NCBI RefSeq assembly: GCF_940143175.1
Contig: NZ_OW659496.1
Coordinates: 1,364,001 to 1,428,000, forward strand
Reading direction: 5' to 3'
Length of the DNA: 64,000 nucleotides
DNA from: Erysipelothrix amsterdamensis
GTDB lineage: Bacteria; Bacillota_I; Bacilli_A; Erysipelotrichales; Erysipelotrichaceae
Shown: positions 1 through 7,642 of the stretch, piece after piece
How the letters are laid out: every line of letters begins with the position of its first letter
How positions within the stretch are numbered: position 1 is the stretch's first letter
The notes under the pieces: generated by a model
Seen by the model: the letters and a program-made list of their open reading frames with translations, nothing else
The model's database searches: none
Told to the model about the DNA's origin: nothing
Translations under genes and position numbers: made by a program

Positions 1-343
1 CCTCATCCATACCATCGGTAAGTTCATTTTGCGACATAGGACCTGTCAATCCTTCTGTATTGTAATCTCTAACAGATAAAAATTTCTTTGTAGTAAATCC
101 AAAGCGCTCATTTAATGCCTTCTCAATTCCCTCTAAATGTTTAGACAATGAATTCGTTACAAAATCACCGACTGTAAAATCTACTAGCACTGACTTTGTA
201 TTTCCACTACGTGCGTCTAGACTATTTTGAATTGATTCTCGAACTAGTAAATCTATCCAAGGCATACTGTCGTTTTGAATGATTCTTAATAGAGCCTCTC
301 CGGTAAGAGTGTTTCTTCCCGAACTTTCAATTTCGATATTCAT
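1..343 (-). CDS. MutL/MORC-like HATPase of a Z1 defence module, partial
   Basis: The first 114 codons of a gene that runs off the left edge. The start at 343 is supported by an AGGGGGG Shine-Dalgarno and lies 9 nt after the Z1 gene stop, so the two are co-transcribed. The N-terminus shows a GHKL ATPase N-box, LVRESIQNSLDA (about residues 30-41), where the Glu and Asn are the family's catalytic and metal ligands. The G1-like segment RDYNTEGLTGP follows at about residues 95-105. HATPases next to Z1 proteins belong to restriction-like defence systems (MutL/MORC-type R-M islands; Mza). The assignment rests on these motifs and the neighbour; the C-terminus is not visible. Confidence 0.72.
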   Translation of the reverse strand, partial: MNIEIESSGRNTLTGEALLRIIQNDSMPWIDLLVRESIQNSLDARSGNTKSVLVDFTVGDFVTNSLSKHLEGIEKALNERFGFTTKKFLSVRDYNTEGLTGPMSQNELTDGMDE

Positions 344-352
344 TATTCCCCC

Positions 353-3187
353 CTAATCGACATCATCGATTGTTCCCTTATTATTTATTTTACTCAAATC
401 TATTCTTATAGATTTAATATAATTTTGATTTCTTTCGCCTCCTGGGATTGTGACTACAACACCAATTAGGTCGCCTTTAGCATCTAAATTACTTCTTAAC
501 GGATTTGACTTCACTTTGGAGTATTGATCAATGCAATAAAATGTTAACTGTGGAGTTTTGTTTAACCCAAAATAATTTCTGTGGGTTATTTTAGGGTTTT
601 TATTCATTTCTTTCTTAATTAGTTCATCATCTAGTTGATTGTATTGATCGATTCTTATATCGCTAATTAAGTCTTTCGGTCCTCGCAGTACCCCTATGTC
701 AATAAAATCCGACTCATTTTCATTACTTTTTTTACGAGTACGACTGACCTTTGCAACAGATAAGCCATTACCGAAATCTAATTTTGATGAGTTATCATTT
801 GATAATCCTGCAAATACGACATTCCAACTCCCTAAATTTCTATCTTCTGTATTTATTTTTATCCAATCTTGTAGAACATTAATTCTATTAAATACTCGCG
901 AACGATTGCTAAATAAGAAATTATCAAAGAAATTAGTCGAAATCAACTCAAAATCTATATCTTCCCACACTAAGTTAGAGTGATTAAACATAAACATTTC
1001 CGTCGGTGTTGGTTTACCAAGCGATCTAATAAAATTAACTGTGATCTCTAAGTTTGATTTAATAGTTTCAATATCATTATCAAATAGAACTGTTTGATTC
1101 ATTACCCCTGTAAAGTCCACTTCATCTTCAACAGCACGTTGCATTTTATTTTTTGAAGTAATACGCATGAATGACAAAGATGGTGAGCTTTTTATTCGTA
1201 TTCCGACTTCTTCTGGCAACTGACCTAGTACTTCCATATTATAAATTTCATTTCTAAGCTCTAGATCTAGTTCAGATAGAAATTTAAATTTTTCGACCGC
1301 ATTAATTGACATGAAAATTCTGGGAAATAATTCATACCCTCTTCGATATCCGAACCAACGTCCCATTTGCATCAGAGTATCTCCCTGGTTAGTCGTTCTT
1401 AAGAAATATGAACAGAGCAGTCCTTCTAATGTTAAACCACGAGCAAGTGTATTTCCTCCTATAACGATAAACATAGGTGCTTTTTCAAGCATATGCTTTT
1501 TAGACGGATATTCTAATCTCATATAGTCATCCTCATCCGCTGTAAATTGCGATTTACTATTATCTACACATAGATGTATACCTTCTATATACGATAAATC
1601 ATTCGCTTCGTTTTCATCAATTTGAATACGGCCCATACCCTCTTTTACAATAAAGTTTAATTCGGGTAGAAGTTCTTCAAATAAAGGATAATCCCTCAAA
1701 TCGCTAGCATCAACTCCATAAGTAGGGTAAGTACTTGTGAAGTTATCTAAAGTAAATCGATTTGTTTCTTGTTCCCAAAGTATATGTGCCTTAGAAATTA
1801 TATTATCTCTATTTTTCAAGAACCATTTTTCAATAGCTTTCTCAATTTGGTTATGATGATCAACCTTGAAACTACTATGAACCAACATAGATATTGGTTT
1901 TTTATGGCCTTCTGTACGCAATGCAGCACCACTTAAGATAAACCAAAGTATGGCTTGTTCAAGACCTGTAGGTATATCTTGACTCTCACCTTTATGTACT
2001 TGAGATAATTCGTCAATTTCTCGAGAGTTAATATCTTCTAGTTTTCTAATAATATCTAGACCTTCTAGACCTACTTCTTCAGTTAAAGATTCATCAACAC
2101 CAAATATTTGCTGTGGACCAAAATAGAGATTTGATTGTGGAAGTGTATAAATGAAGTTTTTGGGATAAAGTGTATGATCTCCGATTTCATTCAATACATT
2201 TGCATATGGGGTAGCTGTATACCCAATGTAATTCATTGCATGAAATACTCCTTTCGCTTCCTTATCATTTTTATTCTTATTATGAACGAGATTATTAATA
2301 AGTCTTGCAATCGTTTTGCGTTCATCTGTGTTTACATCTGCAGTATTCACCCCTGCTTGGTCAGATTCATCGTCAATTATTAGAATTTTCATATTTTCTT
2401 TTTGATGAGCATCTAAGTGAAGCCATTCCAATAAATTCTCAAGTCTTTTTTTATTTTTTAGTACAACTGTGAAATAAGCCATTTCCGACTCTGAAAAATG
2501 TAAATTTGATGATTTATCACGGTCTTCAGAATGCTTAGATAAATGACCTAACTCTTGCCATTTCTTATTACCTGGATGATTCAGATCATTAAGAATCCTT
2601 TTTTGAGTTTGAACACGCAAGTTATCTATCGTTCCTGAAAGAACAATAAACATGTTATAACCATAATCTGAAGCCATAGCCATTAATCCAGCCATATTCG
2701 CAGTTTTACCCGACTGAACATTCCCAATCACAAGACCTTTTGTTGGCAAACTATTTCTAGTGTCATTCGAAATTTGTTTCAAAATTCTTTCACATGATAT
2801 CTCTATTGAACTTATTGCTTTATCATCGAAACCATTTGCTTTCTTTAAATGTTCTTTATATAAGACCCATGATGATTTACGATTTTTAGGAATTATTATG
2901 TCGTTTTCTTGATTATCTCCGACAATCATTGATGCTTTTGTTATATCTGTAATTTCTAGACTATCCTGCTCCGCTTCTTTTTGAAGTAAAACTAAATCTC
3001 TCCATTCTATATCATCAAATGGAGCCTCTAGACCTATAGAATTATAATTTTTCAGGAATTCATCTATTGAATTAAATAAACCAAATTTCCCTTCTATTAT
3101 TTCTTCCCATGTATGACCTTCTGTTCGTTTTTTTACAATTACAGCGCGCAAATTATCATATCGCGGTGTTGAATATCTATTCCCCAT
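353..3187 (-). CDS. Z1 domain-containing ATPase/helicase-like defence protein
   Basis: 944 aa from the ATG at 3187, chosen over an upstream in-frame ATG because GTGAGGG lies just before it and the promoter -10 lies upstream. Walker A is GNVQSGKT (about residues 155-162) and Walker B is IIDDES (about 270-275). The Z1 signature region GGNTLARGLTLEG is followed by the arginine motif QMGRWFGYRRG. Z1 proteins (PF10593) are superfamily-II-like ATPases found with MutL/MORC-type HATPases, PD-(D/E)XK proteins, AIPR proteins and sometimes cytosine methylases in phage defence islands. It is the first gene of its operon; no methylase lies on its right. The partner genes expected on the left are outside the window. 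Confidence 0.88.
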   Translation of the reverse strand: MGNRYSTPRYDNLRAVIVKKRTEGHTWEEIIEGKFGLFNSIDEFLKNYNSIGLEAPFDDIEWRDLVLLQKEAEQDSLEITDITKASMIVGDNQENDIIIPKNRKSSWVLYKEHLKKANGFDDKAISSIEISCERILKQISNDTRNSLPTKGLVIGNVQSGKTANMAGLMAMASDYGYNMFIVLSGTIDNLRVQTQKRILNDLNHPGNKKWQELGHLSKHSEDRDKSSNLHFSESEMAYFTVVLKNKKRLENLLEWLHLDAHQKENMKILIIDDESDQAGVNTADVNTDERKTIARLINNLVHNKNKNDKEAKGVFHAMNYIGYTATPYANVLNEIGDHTLYPKNFIYTLPQSNLYFGPQQIFGVDESLTEEVGLEGLDIIRKLEDINSREIDELSQVHKGESQDIPTGLEQAILWFILSGAALRTEGHKKPISMLVHSSFKVDHHNQIEKAIEKWFLKNRDNIISKAHILWEQETNRFTLDNFTSTYPTYGVDASDLRDYPLFEELLPELNFIVKEGMGRIQIDENEANDLSYIEGIHLCVDNSKSQFTADEDDYMRLEYPSKKHMLEKAPMFIVIGGNTLARGLTLEGLLCSYFLRTTNQGDTLMQMGRWFGYRRGYELFPRIFMSINAVEKFKFLSELDLELRNEIYNMEVLGQLPEEVGIRIKSSPSLSFMRITSKNKMQRAVEDEVDFTGVMNQTVLFDNDIETIKSNLEITVNFIRSLGKPTPTEMFMFNHSNLVWEDIDFELISTNFFDNFLFSNRSRVFNRINVLQDWIKINTEDRNLGSWNVVFAGLSNDNSSKLDFGNGLSVAKVSRTRKKSNENESDFIDIGVLRGPKDLISDIRIDQYNQLDDELIKKEMNKNPKITHRNYFGLNKTPQLTFYCIDQYSKVKSNPLRSNLDAKGDLIGVVVTIPGGERNQNYIKSIRIDLSKINNKGTIDDVD

Positions 3188-3227
3188 TTTTGCCCTCACT
3201 TTATTAGTTTGTATATCTATAATAATC

Positions 3228-3256
3228 ATTATATATGAGCAAGTAGAGCATCTCAA
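3228..3256 (-). promoter_or_regulatory. Promoter of the Z1-HATPase operon
   Basis: On the minus strand -35 TTGAGA (3251-3256) and -10 TATAAT (3228-3233) are separated by 17 nt. Predicted transcription starts near 3221, leaving a leader of about 34 nt before the ATG at 3187. Confidence 0.75.
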
Positions 3257-3269
3257 TGAATAAACAGTA

Positions 3270-3314
3270 AAAGTGCAAACGTTTTCACCTCTATCAGTAA
3301 AAAGTTTGCACTTT
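3270..3314. promoter_or_regulatory. Inverted repeat and cre-like site upstream of the Z1 promoter
   Basis: Perfect 11-bp arms, AAAGTGCAAAC (3270-3280) and GTTTGCACTTT (3304-3314), lie 14 nt upstream of the -35 box. The left arm overlaps TGCAAACGTTTTCA (3274-3287), which fits the CcpA cre pattern TGNAANCGNTNNCA. It could be an activator or repressor site, or a terminator-like structure for neither strand; its function is inferred only. Confidence 0.5.
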
Positions 3315-3377
3315 ATGACATATTTGTTTTTTTATTAGAAAGTTTTTTTGATCAAACAAAAATTTTGTTAAATAAAC

Positions 3378-4397
3378 TTAATTTCGATTTATTAATTCAC
3401 TCATTACTTTTCCGATAATTATTCCAGTAGTCAATCCCGAGGACCCCAGCCCACTCGCATGATATACACCCGGTTCGCCTTCTACTTCCCCGTAGAAAGG
3501 ACTGAAGTTCGAGCTCACTGCGCGTGTTCCTACACGTACGTGATCAATTTCAAGTTTATCTATATCTAGGAAGTGTTTCTTAGCCTCATTTTTGAGGTAT
3601 TCACTTGAATTCGGATCAATATCCAAATTAAATCCTTTTTCATTTTCATGGGTTGCACCAATGACCAATTGTCCTTGATTTCCATAAAGAAAGTCAATTT
3701 CTCCCTGTGGCATAAATACTGGATAGTTATGATTGGGTTCAAGGATGTTATTAAATTCTATCAGTTGTCCTTTTTGTGGTTTCACATTAAGATCTTTGTT
3801 TGGAAATTGTTCTTGTAACCATGCTCCACAAGCAAGGATGACTGCATCATAGACTTGCCCATCAACCATAAGCTGATATTCTTGACGTGACCAGTACACG
3901 CGTTTATTGATTACGGTAAGATTTTCAGCTTCTTTTTGTAATGTCTTGATTAGTTTTAAGCCATCTACCTGTGCACCACCTGAAACATAGAGAGCTCGTT
4001 CACATTGAATAAAGGGTGGTAGTTTTTCCTTGAGTGCTTGTCCTTCTAAAATTTCCACATCCCCCATTTCGGGTGCATCGATGCGACGTTGTAATGCAAT
4101 ATGGTATAGCTTATCCAATAATTTATCGTGAGTGATTAAAGCACCACTTTGACGATAGTAGGATGTGTCTTTGAGGTCTTGGTTCAACGTTTGATAGAAT
4201 GCTGCTCCTTCACGTGCGAGTTGGTACCATTCTTGATTGCGACGTTGACTAACCCAAGGACAGATAATTCCCACCGCTGCTTTGGTTGCTTGTCCCGTTG
4301 AATCATCATATAGGGTAACTTGGTTGCCGTGTTTACTTAAATAATAGGCAGCTGTAGAACCAACAATACCGCCACCAATAATTGCGATTTTTTTCAT
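3378..4397 (-). CDS. FAD-dependent oxidoreductase, D-amino-acid oxidase (DAO) family
   Basis: 339 aa, cytosolic. The N-terminal dinucleotide-binding motif IGGGIVGSTAAYYL (residues 7-20) is followed by an acidic residue at the end of the second strand (LYDD), typical of FAD binding. The C-terminal GLGSSGLTTG segment is the second FAD contact seen in DAO/DadA/ThiO-type enzymes. The length suits glycine-oxidase or D-amino-acid-oxidase-like members, but no residue seen here fixes the substrate. A GGGGATC Shine-Dalgarno precedes the ATG. It is divergent from the P-type ATPase gene, and the two share a short motif in the intergenic region. Confidence 0.8.
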   Translation of the reverse strand: MKKIAIIGGGIVGSTAAYYLSKHGNQVTLYDDSTGQATKAAVGIICPWVSQRRNQEWYQLAREGAAFYQTLNQDLKDTSYYRQSGALITHDKLLDKLYHIALQRRIDAPEMGDVEILEGQALKEKLPPFIQCERALYVSGGAQVDGLKLIKTLQKEAENLTVINKRVYWSRQEYQLMVDGQVYDAVILACGAWLQEQFPNKDLNVKPQKGQLIEFNNILEPNHNYPVFMPQGEIDFLYGNQGQLVIGATHENEKGFNLDIDPNSSEYLKNEAKKHFLDIDKLEIDHVRVGTRAVSSNFSPFYGEVEGEPGVYHASGLGSSGLTTGIIIGKVMSELINRN

Positions 4398-4421
4398 TTT
4401 TGATCCCCTTTAACTTCTCTT

Positions 4422-4525
4422 ATACTAGTGTATCAAAATATACCAGATATGTAACAAAATTGTAACTTTCGTCATAAGTTCAAAATAATCATGTATACTT
4501 TGTACTATAACACTAGTATAGTGTT
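4422..4525. promoter_or_regulatory. Shared motif in the divergent oxidase/ATPase promoter region
   Basis: ATACTAGTGT occurs at 4422-4431 and again in inverse orientation at 4510-4519 (ACACTAGTAT). The second copy lies in a palindrome with 7-bp arms, AACACTA (4509-4515) and TAGTGTT (4519-4525). One copy lies close to each gene. Probably a shared operator or overlapping promoter elements; which of the two is not resolved. Confidence 0.4.
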
Positions 4526-4577
4526 GATTTTTCTTTCGATTAAATTTATAGTTATAAATAGATTACGGAGTATCGCT

Positions 4578-6896
4578 ATGCAAAATAAAAAAGGTCTAAC
4601 GACACAACAAGTAAAACAATTAACTCAGGAAGGCAAGGTCAATCGTCTACCTAAACCCGAAATTAAATCAAATGCGCAAATCATTTTCAGTAATGTATTT
4701 ACGCTTTTTAACTTATATAACATTATTATCGCATCCGCACTTGTTTATGTAAAAGCATGGACAAGTTTATTCTTTATGGGTGTCATCATTTCAAATACAT
4801 TCATGTTTATTTTCCAGGAAATACGTTCTCGAAATTTAATTAGCAAACTCAATATTATTATCTCTCCAAAAACGACAGTTATTCGTGACGGTGAACGACT
4901 TGAACTGGATAACGAAGACATTGTTCTTGGTGATTTAGTTTACTATGAAGCAGGAAATCAAATCAGTGCCGATGCACGGATTGTGGACGGGTCTGTTGAA
5001 GTTAATGAATCACTTCTTACTGGTGAAGTTGATCCTGTCGATAAAACGGTTGATGCGGAAATTTTATCTGGAAGTTTTATTGTTAGTGGTGCGTGTTATG
5101 CAGAGATTATTCATGTTGGAAAAGACAACTATGCCATTAAAGTAACTTCTGCTGTGAAAACTAACCGCGTTATTTCTTCTGAACTGCTTAAAACATTTAA
5201 AACGGTTACTAAAATTACAAGTTTCTTTATTATTCCAATCGGTGCCATTTTACTTTACCAAGGTCTTGTACTACGAGGTCAAGCTTTTGATTCAGTAATT
5301 GTTAATACTGCAACTGCGCTACTTGGTATGCTTCCACAAGGTCTAGTACTGCTCACTACCTTAGTCCTTATTGGAGCCGTCTTAAAACTTGGTTCTAAGA
5401 AAACACTTGTACAAGATTTATACGCAATTGAAACCTTGTCGCAATCCAGTGTACTGTGCTTGGATAAGACAGGGACATTGACACATGGTGTAATGAAAGT
5501 AATTCACGTGGAAACACTTGATGAGATTCTCTATGAATATATGAGTTCTTATATCGAAAATTCAAGTGATAACAATGCTACATCAACTGCAATTAAAGAC
5601 TATTTTGAAGTCATTCCAACACAACTTAAAGCTGTCGAACAAATACCGTTCTCCTCCGCGAGAAAGTGGGCTGGAATGAATTTTTCTAACAATCACTCAG
5701 TGCTTGTTGGTGCCCCTGATATTTTACTCCCAGGAACACGAATTCCTGAAAAAGTTGAATCTTTACGACGGGATGGTGCTCGAATTCTATTAGTCTGTGA
5801 GTCCCTATCACCCGTTCATAAAGATAGTTCTCTCAAAGGAATTTTACCGCTCGCTTACATTGCCTTAGAAGATCCAATTCGTGATGACGCTTACGATGCT
5901 ATACAATTTTTCCGAGAAAATGATGTTACTGCAAAAGTTATATCAGGTGATAACGTAGAAACAGTCGCAGCGATTGCTCGCAAAGCGGGTATTGAAAACT
6001 ATCAAAATGTTGTAGATGCACAATCTCTAAAAACTGAAGAGGACTTAACAGAAGCAATTCTTAATTGTAATGTTATTGGTCGGGCAACGCCAAATCAAAA
6101 ACTTGATTTTGTACGTATCCTTCAAGAACATGGAGAAAAAGTTGCCATGACCGGTGATGGTATCAATGATGTTCTTGCATTGAAAAACTCTGATTGTTCT
6201 ATTGCTATGGGTGAAGGCAGTGATGCTGCCTTGCATATCTCGCAAATTGTCGTTATGGACGGGCAACTCTCGACACTTGTAGATGTTGTGAAAGAGGGGC
6301 GTATGGTGATCAATAACATCACCCGTTCCGCATCCATGTATTATCTACGAACAATTCTAACCATATTTATTGCCATTACTGCAGTAGTTATGAATGTTCC
6401 CTTCCCGTTTATTCCCTTCCAAATTACATTAACAAATATGTTTATTGATGGATTCCCTTCGTTTATGTTGTTGTTCCAACCCAGTTATGAACGACCTAAA
6501 GAACGAATCCTTAACCATGTTTTACGTCATGCATTCCCAAATGCCATGACCATTATTCTGTTGTGGCTCTTCCTAAATATTTGGGGAACCCACTTTGGAT
6601 TAACAACAGAGGTTGTTCAAACGATGATGTACTTTATTAACGGTTATGTATCCATCGGTATGATTTACCGTATCTACAAACCCCTCAATCTGTATCGAAC
6701 AACGGTCCTTATCATCAATGTTATTGGATTTGGACTTGCAACGAAACTCTTCTGGCCTCTCTTGGAACTTCAACCACTCAGCCCAGAACATGCGCAATTC
6801 ACTGCAATCCTTCTGATTGTTGCCATCCCTATTGTAATCATCATCCATAAATTAGCTCTTATGTATATTGATTACACAAATACAAAAAACATCTAG
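4578..6896 (+). CDS. Cation-translocating P-type ATPase (CtpE-like)
   Basis: 772 aa from the ATG at 4578 (GGAG 7 nt upstream). It has the complete P-type core: an A domain with LLTGEV, the phosphorylation motif DKTGTLT with Asp at residue 296, and the hinge MTGDGINDVLALKNSDCSIAMG. Two helices precede the A domain, two flank it, and about six follow the P domain. The helix before the P domain carries PQGL where many P2/P3-type pumps have PEGL, and TGEV replaces the common TGES. Overall layout resembles actinobacterial CtpE, a calcium pump; the ion here is not determined. A strong terminator follows. Confidence 0.88.
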   Translation: MQNKKGLTTQQVKQLTQEGKVNRLPKPEIKSNAQIIFSNVFTLFNLYNIIIASALVYVKAWTSLFFMGVIISNTFMFIFQEIRSRNLISKLNIIISPKTTVIRDGERLELDNEDIVLGDLVYYEAGNQISADARIVDGSVEVNESLLTGEVDPVDKTVDAEILSGSFIVSGACYAEIIHVGKDNYAIKVTSAVKTNRVISSELLKTFKTVTKITSFFIIPIGAILLYQGLVLRGQAFDSVIVNTATALLGMLPQGLVLLTTLVLIGAVLKLGSKKTLVQDLYAIETLSQSSVLCLDKTGTLTHGVMKVIHVETLDEILYEYMSSYIENSSDNNATSTAIKDYFEVIPTQLKAVEQIPFSSARKWAGMNFSNNHSVLVGAPDILLPGTRIPEKVESLRRDGARILLVCESLSPVHKDSSLKGILPLAYIALEDPIRDDAYDAIQFFRENDVTAKVISGDNVETVAAIARKAGIENYQNVVDAQSLKTEEDLTEAILNCNVIGRATPNQKLDFVRILQEHGEKVAMTGDGINDVLALKNSDCSIAMGEGSDAALHISQIVVMDGQLSTLVDVVKEGRMVINNITRSASMYYLRTILTIFIAITAVVMNVPFPFIPFQITLTNMFIDGFPSFMLLFQPSYERPKERILNHVLRHAFPNAMTIILLWLFLNIWGTHFGLTTEVVQTMMYFINGYVSIGMIYRIYKPLNLYRTTVLIINVIGFGLATKLFWPLLELQPLSPEHAQFTAILLIVAIPIVIIIHKLALMYIDYTNTKNI

Positions 6897-6903
6897 AAAA
6901 CAC

Positions 6904-6933
6904 AAACACCTTCCAAAATGGAGGGTGTTTTTT
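6904..6933 (+). terminator. Rho-independent terminator after the P-type ATPase
   Basis: Arms AAACACCTTCC and GGAGGGTGTTT (one G-T wobble) around a 5-nt loop, then a T-run. Confidence 0.85.
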
Positions 6934-6960
6934 GGTTTAAACCTAGAAGTGTGCTATGAT
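6932..6960 (+). promoter_or_regulatory. Extended -10 promoter of the ankyrin gene
   Basis: -35 TTGGTT (6932-6937), 17-nt spacer, extended -10 TGC-TATGAT (6955-6960). The -10 box covers the in-frame ATG at 6956, so that ATG cannot be a translation start. Confidence 0.65.
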
Positions 6961-6982
6961 TAAGACAGAAAGGATTGATATT

Positions 6983-7573
6983 TTGAATGAATTGATCGAA
7001 GCAATTCATCATAATGACATTGATTCAGTTCAGACAATCCTTATCAACGACCCACACGTCGTATCTCACCCTTCAGGTGATCGTTTGCAATCCCCACTAC
7101 AAGAAGCAATTCAAAACAGTCGTCTTGAAATTGCTCAGTTAATTATTGAAACAAAGGATAATGTTAACTTTATGGTTCAAGGTGAACTCGAACATTGGCA
7201 GCAACCTATTTTACACGTTGCCATAAGTGAAGCCTTGAATCATTCACGTTATCCCCGACCTCAACGAGACGGCCCTAAAAATGATGGGGTTCTTTTCGAC
7301 AAGCATCTTGCTTGTCTTAAACTCTTGCTTGATGAGGGTGCGGATGTCCATGGTCAAGATTCATTTGGAAATACGCCTCTTATGCGAGCTGTTTTAGATG
7401 TCATTAATATTGATTTGGGAATTGTTGATTATGAATTTGAAGAAGATATTCGTCGTGTGTTTGGATTACTCATTGATAAGGGTTCTGATATTCGTGAAGC
7501 TACAAACACGCGTAAGTCTATTTTTGAGCTGTACCGAAATCATAAAGTGATGAATTATATACCAAAAGGATGA
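6983..7573 (+). CDS. Ankyrin-repeat protein
   Basis: 196 aa if it starts at TTG 6983, which has GAAAGGA 8 nt upstream. The in-frame ATG at 6956 lies inside the predicted -10 box. Ankyrin-like units are visible: NDIDSVQTILINDP, SPLQEAIQNSRLEIAQLIIE, and later LACLKLLLDEGADVHGQDSFGNTPLMRAV, given here in parts of the consensus TPL...A...G....V..LL..GAD. A longer non-repeat insert separates repeat two from repeat three. No signal peptide or membrane helix. It probably mediates protein-protein contacts; no partner is evident. It is monocistronic, between two terminators. Confidence 0.75.
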   Translation: MNELIEAIHHNDIDSVQTILINDPHVVSHPSGDRLQSPLQEAIQNSRLEIAQLIIETKDNVNFMVQGELEHWQQPILHVAISEALNHSRYPRPQRDGPKNDGVLFDKHLACLKLLLDEGADVHGQDSFGNTPLMRAVLDVINIDLGIVDYEFEEDIRRVFGLLIDKGSDIREATNTRKSIFELYRNHKVMNYIPKG

Positions 7574-7593
7574 GGATTTCACTCATCTTTTTT
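7569..7593 (+). terminator. Terminator after the ankyrin gene
   Basis: GATGAG (7569-7574) and CTCATC (7582-7587) with a 7-nt loop and a following T-run; overlaps the stop codon. Confidence 0.7.
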
Positions 7594-7606
7594 ATTATCT
7601 CCGCTT

Positions 7607-7636
7607 AATTTTGATATAATAGTCAAAATTAGGAGG
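7607..7636 (+). promoter_or_regulatory. -10 box inside a palindrome, and SD of pepF
   Basis: The -10 TATAAT (7615-7620) lies in the 8-nt spacer of a perfect inverted repeat, AATTTTGA (7607-7614) and TCAAAATT (7623-7630). AGGAGG (7631-7636) precedes the ATG at 7643. The repeat is placed like a repressor operator; no regulator is identified. Confidence 0.5.
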
Positions 7637-7642
7637 TTTTTT

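Noticed and set aside
3355..3369. AACAAAAATTTTGTT as a terminator for the oxidase gene
   Set aside because: AT-only stem without a clear T-run; too weak to call.
6122..6337. Minus-strand frame inside the P-type ATPase
   Set aside because: Mirror of the conserved GDGINDVLAL region; no SD or promoter.
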